From Cunninghamia lanceolata (taxonomy: Eukaryota > Streptophyta > Pinopsida > Cupressales > Cupressaceae): a stretch of 64,000 nt of DNA. Made by a program: the position numbers and the translations under genes. The notes beneath the pieces are model-generated. The model worked only from the letters and a program-made list of their open reading frames with translations. It had not been told where the DNA came from and made no database searches. Shown piece after piece: positions 10,063 through 21,698 of this stretch (positions are counted from its first letter, which is position 1; each line of letters begins with the position of its first letter). The stretch lies in assembly GCA_027924645.1 (NCBI GenBank), contig BSBN01001150.1, positions 3,596,001 through 3,660,000 of the forward strand, read 5' to 3'.

Positions 10063-10828
10063 TTTTGATAATGATAAAGATCTTGTTGAGTGCTATATGC
10101 AAAACCCCAAGGAACAACAAAATATCCTCTATGAGTTCTTCCAACATGGTCACATAATGGGGCATGTTACCACTTCCATGCTAAATCTATATGTGGGAGA
10201 GCTCCAGATCCAGAGCTATCTGTTGCAGCTCAAGAATAACAGGTTATGGGAGGAATGCACAGAGGAGTATAATGCAGCAACCTCAACTATAGGGTTTCTA
10301 ATGAGGCATGAGTGTCCTAAATCTACATGGTTCACCAACTCATTCAGGACACATGTTTATAGGATGGATATAACACCTCAATATGTAAGGAATTTGAATT
10401 GTTGTATTTCTAATTTCTTTGACATAGAAGATTATCTCCCAAGTGCAACTGTTACAAGCTACCTATTCAGATTTGAGTACCTACCAGATTGTTTCAAACG
10501 AAGAGAACTGGTTTCCCTTGCAAATATCAGATGGATGACTGCCAGAGTAAGAAAGTTGATCCCCCTAATTCAGCAAAGGCAAAAAAATTGGATAGGAATG
10601 CGATTCAGGCCACCATTGATTCTAATGCCAGCACCTCGCCTCAGCAACCCTCCAGGGAAAGCTATGAGGGAGAATAAGTTCAACAAATGGTTCAGCCAGC
10701 TGTGGGAAAATAATGGGATTGTACCAAAGGGGAGGAAACTTTTCCAATACAAGGATGAAGATTACAACTGTAGTGTCATTATTGAAGAAAATAATGTATC
10801 TGATGAGGGGGATGTAGCACAACCATGA
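10019..10828 (+). CDS. gypsy1 3' unknown ORF, C-terminal part (about 250 codons open)
   Basis: This is the longest uninterrupted frame in gypsy1, with 269 codons from the first ATG. The sense that joins the coiled coil enters at about 10060. It reads helical segments (NILYEFFQHGHIMGH, LLQLKNNRLWEECTEEY), then FFDIEDYLPSATVTSYLF, and a basic stretch around ARVRKLIPLIQQRQKNW. It ends in an acidic tail, EDYNCSVIIEENNVSDEGD, at a TGA immediately before the polypurine tract. I recognise no family. That 250 codons stay open while the pol gene has collected many stops is notable, though chance cannot be excluded. It is probably the C-terminal end of one protein that starts at 8438. Confidence 0.5.
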   Translation: MRWKLLRISCNLPYDFDNDKDLVECYMQNPKEQQNILYEFFQHGHIMGHVTTSMLNLYVGELQIQSYLLQLKNNRLWEECTEEYNAATSTIGFLMRHECPKSTWFTNSFRTHVYRMDITPQYVRNLNCCISNFFDIEDYLPSATVTSYLFRFEYLPDCFKRRELVSLANIRWMTARVRKLIPLIQQRQKNWIGMRFRPPLILMPAPRLSNPPGKAMRENKFNKWFSQLWENNGIVPKGRKLFQYKDEDYNCSVIIEENNVSDEGDVAQP

Positions 10829-10845
10829 GGACATGGCATACTTTC

Positions 10846-10858
10846 AATTGGGGGTAGA
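10846..10858 (+). promoter_or_regulatory. gypsy1 polypurine tract
   Basis: AATTGGGGGTAGA abuts the start of the 3' LTR at TGATGAGTCAG. Purine runs of this kind prime plus-strand DNA synthesis in LTR retroelements, so it fixes the left edge of the LTR. Confidence 0.75.
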
Positions 10859-12355
10859 TGATGAGTCAGATCTATGACTTGTTTATTTCTTTATATTTAC
10901 TGTTCCAAAAGACTTTGATAAAACATTATGGAATAAATATATTATTATAATTATATTTGTCTTTTGGATGGATTTATGCACATATTTAGTTTTCATTTCC
11001 TTTTGATGCAATCTCTTAGCTTATTTACTTGAATTACATTTTCAAAGTGCATATCTCATGAAATTTTTGGTATAAGTGGTGTATGCTTGCATAAGGATTA
11101 TAAGGGTGAGACTCTTAGTGGTCTCTGGAGCCCTTTTTCCTTTGAAGAACCTAAACTCTGAGTGACTCCAGGTGCCGTTACCCTCCAATAGAGACATCCT
11201 CCCCTTGAGTCGATGACTAGTACAAGTCGATCCTAGGGCTCCTTAAAACGTCCAGCAATGCAAACATGACCCACATCTAAATTAAAGCAGCTGTTATGAT
11301 ACTAGTTTCCATGTCACTTCATTTTAGTGACTAATTGAAATAGCTATTAATTGGCATTAGTTCCAACTAAAGTCACTACCACCAAGCACCGCACCATTCC
11401 AGGAAATCACTCAGTTCACCAACAGCTAAGTCGATACAAATTTCTAATCTTTAGTAACCTGTAGTGGAATCATTAATGTAATAAATAAGCAACTGGCTTT
11501 AATTCCAGTTCACTGTAGTTAGGTTTGCTGATAGTTATTTCCTTTTAATAAAGCTTGACTGTATAAATAGGAGCAAGTCATCTCTTTAGGTTAGTTCCAG
11601 TTTTCAGAGCAAGTTGTTAGTCAGATTGCATTTTCAGTTGGAGGAAAACTCCTCATTTTTAGTTCTTTACCTATATCCATTTCTGGACTTTGATTTAATG
11701 CAAATGAAGTGGGAATTGTTCTGAAAGATAGTTCAAGTTCAAGAGGATCATCTCCAGCTGGGAAAGTAGGGCCCGCTTCCTCAAACTAGAGGAGATCTCT
11801 CGATATTTTACTTTCATACAATTCTGTTTTGTCTTTTTGTTTAGTAATATCATTTGTGCATGTTGTTCTTGTGATGTGTCCTTTCTTTTCTGTATGATTG
11901 TTTAGTTAATTGTCACTTACAGGTTTGTTTTATAAATTCTGAAAATACCAAAAATAGGATTGTTATTTCAACAACATTGTTATATTCAGAGTGTCTCATT
12001 GTTGTGGTTTAAAAATGGATGCAATTACTTTGAAGTTCTATTTCAGTACTTAAGATAGTTTTTTTCTAGCAATTAGAATAATTTCCTTTCAAGTAAGTGT
12101 GTTTATTTGCAAGGCAATTAGAATAGTTTCTTTCAAAGTATGAGTGTTTCCCTCCAAGCAAATAGATAGTTTCCATTCCTTGTATGTATGTTTATTTCTG
12201 CAAGTTGAGTAAACGATACTTTGTCCACCAACCAATGATTCAGATTCCACTCCAATAACCCCCCATACTAAGAGTCTTATCACATATCACTCTAGACACC
12301 TCTGGATTGATAATTAAATGATGATGAATTAGCAAACACTACTACGACCTCATCA
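10859..12355 (+). repeat. gypsy1 3' LTR, complete (about 1497 bp)
   Basis: The LTR starts TGATGAG after the purine tract and ends CTCATCA, giving a 7 bp terminal inverted repeat. Its last 434 bases match the window's first 428. A TATA-like word is visible in TGACTGTATAAATAGG near 11550-11570, with the Copia-like 'AGT...CAGTT' leader following. The five bases after it, GAGAC at 12356-12360, are the predicted target duplication. Confidence 0.92.
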
Positions 12356-14102
12356 GAGACATATTCAACTTCTCCTATGTTTCAAGATTGAAACTATTAA
12401 ACCAGCTCAAGGGTATATGTATACTAGGAGATGGGAAGTTATAGTTCTCATAATATATGCTTATTAGAACTTATTTTAGTGCTAAGTGCACATAAGACAA
12501 AGTTAACCCAATTCTCAACATCATTGTTATAACCAACTCTGAGTAGGGCATGTTGGGAGATTCAAAACTCAAGCATATATGATGGTTGTATTTATGATTA
12601 ATAATGAAGGTTATATGGTATATATGCAAAGGATGTTATATATGAGTTCATAACCTTTTCTACATCAAAAGTCGGTGGACTTAGGAAGACCAAGAGGTCG
12701 AAATATCATTTTATTATTATAGACTCAAAACCTATTTAGATTGAAAGATTGAACTTAGTCAAGAGTACTTTTGATAATGATAGTATTCATTAAGATCTTA
12801 TATGAATAAGGATATACCTCGTATACTATGTTTATACATGTTATGAGAACTGTGAATTTCTGATGATGCTCAAGTGGTCAAGAGAAGACTAGAGGGTTTT
12901 GTTTCCGTGTTATATTTTTATATATTCTTATCTTTGGAAAAACAAGGGTATTTGATATTTCAAGGTATTGGGTTAGAGAAGTTAAAAACTCTAGAATCAA
13001 CCCAGAAGGGTTTAGAAAACTTAAAACTATTAAGTCAGTTATGACATTGATTTAGTCTATTGTATATTTTGGTCAAGAGAGGTTGAGAAACCATAGGTCA
13101 AGAGAGTAAGATTTAGGAAGAATCTAAGAAGCTCTTATGACAATTTAAATGATTCCTTATTAGAGTCAAAAACTTGATTTATCTTTTTAAAAAGAGCTTA
13201 ATCTTTGGGTCATTGAGTAGAATGATAGGAAGTCATAGACCCTAGTATTTGCAAGTATGCAAAGATGGACTCTCTGAAAGGTTAAAGTTATCTAAACCCA
13301 TATTTAATGTTTATCCTAGATTAAGGATTAATTCTAAGTCAAGTTGACTAGGATTTGAGTATAGTTTAGACAATTTATGTCTAGAGTTACTAAGTGAAGA
13401 ATGTCAACCTGTAGGATGAGATAGTCTCCAAGTCATGTTGGAGGTGTGTGAACACACGACTACGTTTATTGCAAATGTCTATTTATATAGAAACTCTGGC
13501 CAAATTGATGCATTTGTCTCTGCATGTATTAGTCAGTTCACCTGTCTAGATGGTGTGACTTGTCAAAATGATCATAATTAGCTAGAAGAATGTCTAGAAT
13601 CATATGGTCGATAGAGTTACATAGGGAACAACACTAGAACTTAGATGGCAACTTGTTGGTTCTCTATGTCTATACTCTTCATGAAGGGTAGGGCCACTTC
13701 TAGGAAGGAAGGTGTGCGAGGGACTGCCAGTCTGTGGTTGGGAGGTAAAGCACTTGGATGATGCTCTCCCTTTGTAGTAGAAGACTTGCCAAGACTTGAG
13801 TGATAGATATCGAGATTGCAGATGCAGTATACTTCATGATTGACTTATGGTTGTCAAACTTATGTAAACTTGTTCATATATCTAAGTGTAAAATATTTTT
13901 AAATGTAAAGTGAAAGGTTTCACTCTAATTTATCTTTGAATATATTGTAATTTCAAGATTGAAAAATATTCAGAAAAGATATGTATTTAGTTCTTGAGAA
14001 TATGCAAATGATTATAATTTTTTTTTTTCATGTTTACCAAGTTAATTTAATTTCTTAGTAAATCTCATGAGTAATTTCTAGTAATATGAGATGGCATGTT
14101 AT
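12356..14102 (+). repeat. LTR-X copy A (plus orientation, 3' part)
   Basis: This block matches, in reverse complement, both 44100-46520 and 29220-30000, the LTRs of the minus-strand chromovirus. Shared landmarks include GGTGGACTTAGGAAGACCAA near 12675, GGTCATTGAGTAGAATGATA near 13207 and TTTCAAGATTGAAAAATATT near 13950. It ends near GGCATGTTATG at about 14102, corresponding to GGTATGTTACA at the end of the intact LTR-X. No primer site follows, so it is a 3' or solo LTR. It begins exactly where gypsy1 ends, so gypsy1 probably inserted into it and the remainder lies left of the window. Confidence 0.8.
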
Positions 14103-14230
14103 GATGAATGAGAAAGAGAGAGGGATTCTATAAAGAAAACAAAATAGAGAGAGGAAGAGAGAGATATATGCAAAAAATTCATTTTAATTACCTTATAACA
14201 TGCTCACATTTTTGCCCACTTTGGGAAATT

Positions 14231-14278
14231 CCAACCCTCAGGGTTGGATTTTCCTTGGGCATCCAACCCAAAGGTTGG
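14231..14278. repeat. Two small hairpins with the same CCAACC arm
   Basis: CCAACCCTCAGGGTTGG at 14231-14247 has 8 bp arms around one base. CCAACCCAAAGGTTGG at 14263-14278 has 6 bp arms around four bases. The two lie 15 bases apart. No promoter or gene is obvious next to them. Confidence 0.7.
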
Positions 14279-14342
14279 AGGTACCTTTTGAATGCTAAGG
14301 ACGTGTTTTTAACAAGTTAGAAAATTTAACCAAATATCGTGC

Positions 14343-14867
14343 GTGCTCCCCTTATGGTTTACACATTTTTCAATGTCAATACAAAAAAATGCCAGGGCAA
14401 GTTCAAGTTTTTTATTAGTTTTCTAACCATGTATTTTTTTCAAAAATCTAATAACATTAAGGTTTCCATCTTCAAGTTCTATTGCTAATGTATTTTTTTT
14501 CAAAAACCTATGTCTAGTATTTATGGTGTCATTTTTTACACGTTTATCAAAATTTGAAACACATTACATTTTTAGATTCTAAACTCAATTCTATACACAT
14601 TGAAAAAAATGATTTTTGATGAGTTTTCAAAAAAAAAGGGGGAGCACACTCAAATTTTTATTTTCAGGATGTGTCCACTTTGAAAATTCATAATAAATTC
14701 AGATATTCATTAAAAAATTAATAGAAAAAAATAAGCATAAACTATAAGGTGTTAAGCTAATTTTCCACTATTGTGATTTGTCTAATACTTTTAAAATTTT
14801 AGGGGGAGCACACTAGACACTATGTTATATTTTTTTGATAAAAAAGGAGCACTTTGTGTGCTCCCCC
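14343..14867. repeat. MITE-like inverted repeats with GGGGGAGCACAC ends
   Basis: The 12-mer GGGGGAGCACAC occurs at 14638-14649 and 14802-14813. Its exact inverse GTGTGCTCCCCC lies at 14856-14867, and a shorter inverse, GTGCTCCCC, at 14343-14351. The outer pair bounds about 305 bp (14343-14647), and the inner pair bounds a 66 bp palindrome (14802-14867). This looks like two small inverted-repeat elements, or one that was duplicated. I could not find a convincing target-site duplication, so the transposon class is open. Confidence 0.55.
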
Positions 14868-15028
14868 TATTTGAATCTCTTAATCTCCACCATTTTTAGA
14901 AAAAAAATAGTAGTTTTGAAACTAGACTCAGAGCACTACAAAACTTGTTCTTATCACATCTTCTAATTTTGAGCATGGCTATCTTCAATTTCTCATGTAA
15001 GATCAGTTTTTCTTGATTTCAGAAGAAA

Positions 15029-16250
15029 GTGGCCACTTATGACCCCCTTTTGATCCCCCATTTCCATGCACATACCGCACTAGATACAATCACATTACCT
15101 ATTATGATTGGACCCATGACATTATCTACCCTTATCTATGTCATGCCTGGTTCTCTTACATATAATCTTCTTCTAGGTAGACCATGGATCCATGCCATGA
15201 AGGTTGTCCCGCCTACCCTTTATCATTCAATTAAGTTATTTTATGACAACAAACTCTATACAATTAGGGTTGATCCTAATTCAAACAATTATTTACAGGT
15301 TGAAGCTGGGAATCAACCTCTTCCTTCCACACCTCTAAACATGCATTAATTCCATCTCTATCAAAAATAGATTCACTAGTCCCTCTTGCCGCAGATAATG
15401 TTGAGTACGAGCCTAGATCATCTTCAAACAAGTTCTTTGGTGATGATTGGGGCTTATTAGACTTTACACCTACCTTCATGGGTGAGTATAAAGTCTCACT
15501 GTCAAAACCAGAAAACTCAAAGGTATCTACAATATCTTCTACACAATCCACTCCTCCTAAAATTACTTTAACACATTGTGATGATTACACTTATGATATT
15601 GACTACGCGACTAATGGTGAGCCACTTCCTTCCAAAGACATGACTTCCATTTATGGCCAAGGTTTTCAAATATTATCTCAATTGCCCGATATAGAGGCTC
15701 CTTCGATTTTGACCCCCTTGAGTATGCTAAATCTAAAGTTGACCCTCCTCATCGTGATAAAAATAATGATTCTTCTACTTCTTCAACACATGATAGCATT
15801 TTTCATTTCAATAAGGCTTTTAATGTAGCCTCTCCTCTTCCTTCAGATTTGGACACACATTGTGGGTGTAGATTCAAAATTCTTTCTAAGCATGGATATA
15901 CTGGAAATGGTTTAGGATGCATAGAACAAGGCGTTAAGGATTTTGTGAAACCAACACCGCACTTGTCTAAAGTAGGTTTAGGTTTCCAACCTTCTCCTAT
16001 GTTCTCACCACCATCTCCTAAAGTGTCTATGGCTTCTTTTCAAAAATCAAACTCCTCTTCATGATTGAAAGGGTTGTTTCCTACTCCAACTAGATCTTCG
16101 ATTTTATCTCAACAAGAGTCCATTTTTCCGAGTCTACTCAAAGAACTCTTGATCACTCTTCCTCCTCCAACACATAAAAGGATTCCACAAAACAAATAAT
16201 CAACACTTCCTTTCTGTACATATCATCGAGTGCTTGGCCATTCCAATAAT
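15029..16250 (+). pseudogene. Gypsy remnant: protease-like segment, G-patch, zinc-like motif
   Basis: A broken fragment of a third Ty3/gypsy lineage. The 15029-15349 frame contains LPIMIGPMTLSTLIYVM and LLLGRPWIHAMKVVPPTLYH, the hydrophobic-Gly part of retroelement aspartic proteases. The 15478-15828 frame is an acidic, Ser-rich linker. The 15849-16064 frame carries a G-patch: ILSKHGYTGNGLGCIEQGV and then KVGLGF, a nucleic-acid-associated module known from some plant gypsy polyproteins. Near 16215 CTYHRVLGHSN...LDGKIQ resembles the Cys-His zinc-like motif that follows in such elements. RT and integrase are absent, so the piece is heavily deleted. Frame changes separate the parts. A CAG just before 15023 looks like a splice acceptor, but this is weak. 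Confidence 0.7.
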
Positions 16251-16599
16251 GAATCCCAAGCCTTGGATGGCAAGATTCAACAAGTTTGAACAAGATATGG
16301 CTCTATCACCTTGCATGACACTTGATTTTTAGCATCTTGTACTCCATCCATTTATGTTTCATTATATAGTTTGATTTATGTGACACCTTGTTGTAATACT
16401 CGGTTTCATACCATGACTACACAAGCCATTGTGTATCATGTGTGCAACATCGCCTCAATTGGTCTGTCCTGGGGGCAACCCCTTGTAGTGATCTAGCTTT
16501 TGAGAAGATATATATTTGGGCACGTGGTCCTATAAATCTCTCATGCTTGCTTTACATTCATTATTCATTCTACCTTAAAGCAATTGCTCCCTGAGGGAG

Positions 16600-18380
16600 T
16601 TAGCAATCACTTTAAGGTGGGGGCATACCTTATACTATGCAATTTACTTATTCATGCACCACATGGCTAGTCTTGTTATCAAAATACTTGTTGATCATTT
16701 TTGTAGCACCTCTAAAATGGTTGATGTGGAACTCACCTAGTAATTCAGTGGTCTTTACTAGCCTATGATATTTCCTTTTGTTGTTTTTCCATGAGCCACC
16801 TAGCATAACGCAAGTTGCTAGCCTGGGTGCTTCATGCAACCATCATTATTACACTCATGGTCACCTAGTAATTTAGCAGTCCTTACTATCCCATGATCCA
16901 TGAGAACATTGTTCATGTTATCTTCTTCTTTGATTTCTCCTTATCTATCTGCATGTCTTCTTTACATTCTTCTATCCAACTATTTATAATTCCTCTATTT
17001 TAACTACATCTTGGGGATGACGCATGGTGATAGAGACAAACTTTTAGACTGAGGTCTCTTTTACCTTGCTGAATCGAGATCTCACTTTGTGTACTTAGGT
17101 ATTTGTAATGACTTCATTATTGTATGCTTTTGTCTCCCATGAAATTCTTCATGTATGCTCCATGTGTGCTTTGCGTGTATCTTACATGTATTCCATGTAT
17201 CTTTCGTGTGTATTCTACGTGTCTTTAATGTGTATTATGTGTGTCTTTCATGTGTATTCTCTATGATTGCTTCATGTACTATGTATTTGCTTCATGTACT
17301 CTCTAGGTTTGCTTCGTGTATTACATGTTTGCTTCATGTATTGTGTGTTTTACATGTATTCTCTATTCGTGATTTTTCTTATCTCATGATTACTGAATTC
17401 TCAAATGTATGTGTATGTATATGTGTGTATGATTTGTGCCATGTGTTTTGTGACTCATAGGATCCTAAGAATGGGGGCTAGCACATCTCTCAAACTTAGT
17501 GTCATTCTATGAGAAGTTTCTAGTTTCTCCGTACTTTAGTGTGAGCAGGATTGTAAGTTCCTACTCCTGCTAAAGTGGGGAGTAAATGTTATTTTGTAAA
17601 TTGTTAACACTAGACAATTTCACACAAGGTTTAGCTCCCTCCTGAATGTTGTACCACTTTTAGGACTTGACTAAGGATCTTTGATAGGTCCCCTAGCCAC
17701 ACACCCTTATGGGGGCTAACTAGCTAGGACATTAGCGCCCAAGCACTAGTGTCCTACCAGTTAGGCCCTAAAAAGGTCCCAGATTAAAGTGTATCGACCT
17801 TGTGTGCCTTGGGTATTTCACCTTGTCGGTCTCAATTCATTTGGGCCCTCGACAAGTAATTAGGATGCATATATATACATGTCTCTATCACTCATTTACA
17901 CCTAATGGAAAAATGCTCTAAGGATTGTCTATGCACTTGCTCTCTGACAAGCTTCTATCTACAAGCTCTCTATTTGTGCAGAATATTATTGTGTGTGCTA
18001 ACCCTTTTTGTAGATCTTGTTGGAAGCTCCTTCCTCCTTCAATCACTCCTTATGGTGATTTGATTGTGACATCATCTCATCAAGGATTCCATGGTCATGG
18101 TAACATCTTTTCTTTCTACTTGTTTACATTCATCTTCTATTATTCAGATCTGCCTTTTCCCTCCTAGAGCACACACTCTCGAATTAATCCTTGTTGTTGT
18201 CGAGGTGGGAACACCATTCATGGGGTTTGACTTAGGCAAGCCCCTAAACAACACCAACATTTTCCCTCTTTTATGTGTGTAGGACGAAGATGAAAGATCC
18301 AACAGAAACAAACGACTGAAAGACAAAAACACAGGTGTCAGAAGTATCTCAGACTTTTGACAACCCAAAACCATAGGATA
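16600..18380 (+). repeat. Probable LTR/3' tail of the G-patch gypsy remnant
   Basis: A CTTTAAGGTGGGGGCATACC tract near 16610-16630 resembles a polypurine tract after the G-patch remnant, suggesting an LTR begins there. A TATA-like ATATATATACATG near 17868-17880 would fit its promoter. No second copy is present in the window to define the ends, and the right edge near 18380 is only a guess. No protein-coding sense is seen. Confidence 0.4.
17105..17360 (+). repeat. Degenerate tandem repeat of TTCATGTGTATT-type units
   Basis: About twenty imperfect copies of an 8-13 base TTCATGTATT/CTTCGTGTGTATT word run head to tail. They create a 101-codon open frame (17155-17460) rich in Cys, Val, Leu and His that is a by-product of the repeat. 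The block lies inside the LTR-like region of the G-patch remnant. Confidence 0.7.
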
Positions 18381-18714
18381 CTAGTGCTTGGGCACTGATG
18401 TCCTTCTAGATTTGGTCCAAATTCCTGTGGTGGACTCTGATAGCTCTGCTATGCTTGTTTCAACTCTAGTTTTCTGGGCTTTTAGTCCCAAGAGGTCAGT
18501 TATCTTCATTTTAGCATATTTCATCATAGAAACCCTATTTCTAGCCTCATTAATTCAATCTTCTCAATTACAACAAAGGGATAGAACCCCTATAGCTTGG
18601 ATCTCCTTCAAGACTTTAGCCAAGCTCAGTTCATGTTCCAATGTTTAATGGAAAGGATTGAACTAGCTAATTGACTAGTAATTAGGTCTCTCTTTTCTAT
18701 ATAACATTGTTATT
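18380..18714. other. No feature recognised between LTR-like tail and Copia1
   Basis: An 86-codon open frame at 18388-18648 has no recognisable motif. I see no Copia LTR or primer site here, so the next element (Copia1) appears truncated at its 5' end. Confidence 0.5.
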
Positions 18715-21698
18715 AGTGGTATTGGTGTAAAGCCAAAGGTGGATGATCTTATTGATACCTTTCTTTTAGAGGAAATGAGAAGGAAATCCATGAATGAGGA
18801 TTCAAAGGATGCCTTGCGTGCTTAAGAAAATCCCAAGGATAGAGGTGGGTCTAAAGTGGATAGGAAGAAATTAAAAAATAGGTCCAAATCAAAAGGATGA
18901 TATAAAACCCCAAGGAATAATAGAGTAAAGTGTTACAAATCTGGAAAGAGAGCACACGTGAAGGAAGAATAAAAGAACAAAAAGGAATCCTATGATGATT
19001 TCTCTAAAAAATGTCTTTTGATGATGATGATAATCATGCATTATTTATTTCTACTAACACTCTTAGTGATCATGTTGGCTTATTGACTCAAGTTGCTCCT
19101 ACCATATGACTCCCCATAAGGAGTGATTATCATCATATAACGTTTACAATGGAGGAGATATTTTCCTTGGTGAAAATAGTACTCATTAGATTGTTGGTAA
19201 GCGGAAGGTACAATTGTGTTTTAGTGATTTAATTATTGAAGCTTTTAATAATGTTTTGCACATTCCAAGCTACCACCAAATTTCTATTCAATGCCTCCAC
19301 ATTTTATAACTTAGCTAGATGATCTTGGTGTGGGACTTTGTTTAGGTTGAATGCCTCCACATTTTATAACTTTTCCAATGTAACTAGAACTTTTGAAAAT
19401 GCATGTATGTTACGGAACCAATATTTGGATCACCTTGGTGAAAAAGGTGGTCAGAACATTTTTAATAAAAATATGGTTGGTGACTTTTCGAATTACTCTA
19501 ATCGTCAATTTGTTTTCTATGCACATTATGTCTAATAAGTACAATAGATCTCCACTTTCTATTGGAAGCTATAGAGCAAAGAGGTTACTAGAAATCAATC
19601 ATTTGGATGTGTCTAGTCTAGTGGATATGGGTTCTATATGAAAATATTTATATTACATGTTACATTCATTGATGATGGATCTATATACACAAGTTTATTT
19701 TATGTGTTATAAATCTAAAGTTTTCTCTAACTTTAAGGAATTTAAATCTTTGGTTGAGAAACAATTACAAAATAAAATCAAGGTGTTCAGATTTGAAAAT
19801 GGTGGTGAATATTGCTCCAAAAAATTTGATGAGATTTGTAAGCATGCAAGTATTATTTGACAAAAGAAAACCCCCTACACACCATAGTTAAATGGGGTTA
19901 CGGAGAGAATGAACCAAACCTTGACGGAAAGAGCTAGAAGTGTGTTGAGTGGTACACAGTTGGATTTTAATATTTTTGGGTAGAAGCTTGAGTGTTGCTT
20001 TTTACTGAGTAAATCAATCTCTTTGTTTAGCTCTTGATAAAACTCCTTATGAAGTGTTGAAAAGTAAGAAAATTTATGTTTCACATTAAGGGTATTCGGT
20101 TGTGAGGCTTATGTTTATATGTTTAAAGAAAAGCAAACTACTTAACTAGATCCAAGAGTACATAAATGTATCTCTATTGGTTATAGTGAGAATGTAAAAG
20201 GTTATAATTTTTGGAATTCACTAACCCAAAAAATAGTTTATCTAGAGATGTGATTTTCAAGGAGTTTAGAGCATTTTCAAGTCTTTTACAACCAAAGGAA
20301 AAAGATTGAAGGAAAAGATTCCATTTTGAGACTAAGATTGAGAAGTAGGAAGATGCAAATGTTGAAAAATGATGGGTTAGAGGATAGAGAGGAAGAAGTG
20401 GGTTTAGATGAGAGCATTGAATTAAAACTACCTTCTTGCATGGGTATCTTGAAGATTAATTTTATATGCAACACCTTAATGGATTTATTATTAAGGAGAA
20501 GGAACATTTAGTTTACAAGTTAAAATGTTCTTTGTATGGTTTGAAACAGTCTCCCTTCAAAAGTTTGATGATTTTGCATTACATTTGAGTTTTGTTAGGA
20601 GCAAAGAGGATCAATATGTATATCTTCAAATTGTTGTTGATCAAGTTCTAATCATTATCTTGTATGTGGATGACATGTTTATTAGGAGCAGCAAGGGGAT
20701 GATTACGGAGCTAAAAACTTATCTTTTTGGTACATTTTACATGAAGGATTTAAGGGTAAAAAAATTATTCTTGGGATGGAAAATAATAGAGATAGAGTCC
20801 ATATAAATCTTTGTCTTAGTTAGAGTAAATATGTTGATACTATTTTGTAATTGTTTAGTATACATGATTACAAACCTATTAGTATCCATTTTCTTGTTGG
20901 TATGAATATTTCATTAGATATGTGTCCTAAGTTGGATTATGATGTAGAGGATATGTCTAATGTGTCTTATTCTAGTGTTGTTGGTAGATTTATGTATGCA
21001 ATGGTTTGTACTAGATCAGATATTGCCTAAGCAGTGGGAGTTTTGAGTTGGTTTATGTTTGACCTTGATAAAGAGCATTAGACTCATGTTAAGAGGGAAT
21101 TTAGAAATTTGTGAGGGATATTTTATTACTATTTGTGTTATCACAATACTATTGATGTGGTTAAGACATTAGAGATGCAGGGCTTTGTTAATGCAGATTG
21201 GGAAGGTGACTTGGATAGTCAAAGGTCCACTAGTAGCTATGTGTTCTCTCTATTTGGTGGTGTAATTAGTTGGATGGGTAAGAGGAAACCCATAGATACT
21301 TTTTCCTCCAATGAAGTCAAGTATATGGCTACTACACATGCCTATAAAGAGGAACTATGGTTACATAGATTGTACTTTAGAGTAAGTTTTAATCATAGGG
21401 TGATTTAGATAGGTTGTGATAGTTAGAGTGTTATTTGTTTGGCTAGGAATCCCATGTACCATGTTTGTACTAGACATGTTGATGTACAATATCAACCTGT
21501 TTGAGATAAGGTAGAGAATGGTAAGGTCTTGTTGCAAAATATTGACACTTGAGAAAATGTTGCAACTTCCCTAACTAAACTAGTGAACACAAAAAAATTT
21601 CTCATGGTGCAGGGAGGTTTTGGTTCTTCATTCTTTTACTTGATTCATTTTATGTTTCCTATGGATGTTATTGCAATGTATAATATCAAGTGGGAGAA
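18715..21698 (+). pseudogene. Copia1 gag-pol, 5'-truncated and broken
   Basis: Remnant of a Ty1/copia polyprotein. It starts inside gag (LLEEMRRKSMNEDSKDALRA near 18760). A degraded zinc knuckle follows at 18928-18972, where CYKSGKRAHVKEE is closed by a stop instead of the last Cys. Integrase sense lies at 19657-19980, with FRFENGGEYCSKKFDEICKH and LNGVTERMNQTLTERARS. RT follows at 20455-20800, with SLYGLKQSP and the catalytic ILYVDDMFI near 20658-20684; its N-terminal third is missing. RNase H is at 21133-21408, with ADWEGDLDSQRSTSSYVFSL. The order PR-IN-RT-RH is diagnostic of Copia. A 23-base phrase (ATGCCTCCACATTTTATAAC core) occurs twice, at 19290 and 19350. Many stops and frameshifts are present. 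Confidence 0.85.
21688..21698 (+). promoter_or_regulatory. Copia1 polypurine tract
   Basis: AAGTGGGAGAA directly precedes TGTTAGGATAG, the start of the 3' LTR. AAGTGGGAGA is a familiar Copia plus-strand primer. The same word precedes the Copia2 LTR at 23220-23230. Confidence 0.75.

Noticed and set aside
17155..17460. 101-codon open frame rich in Cys, Val and His
   Set aside because: It is the translation of the degenerate TTCATGTGTATT repeat; no domain, and composition follows the repeat.
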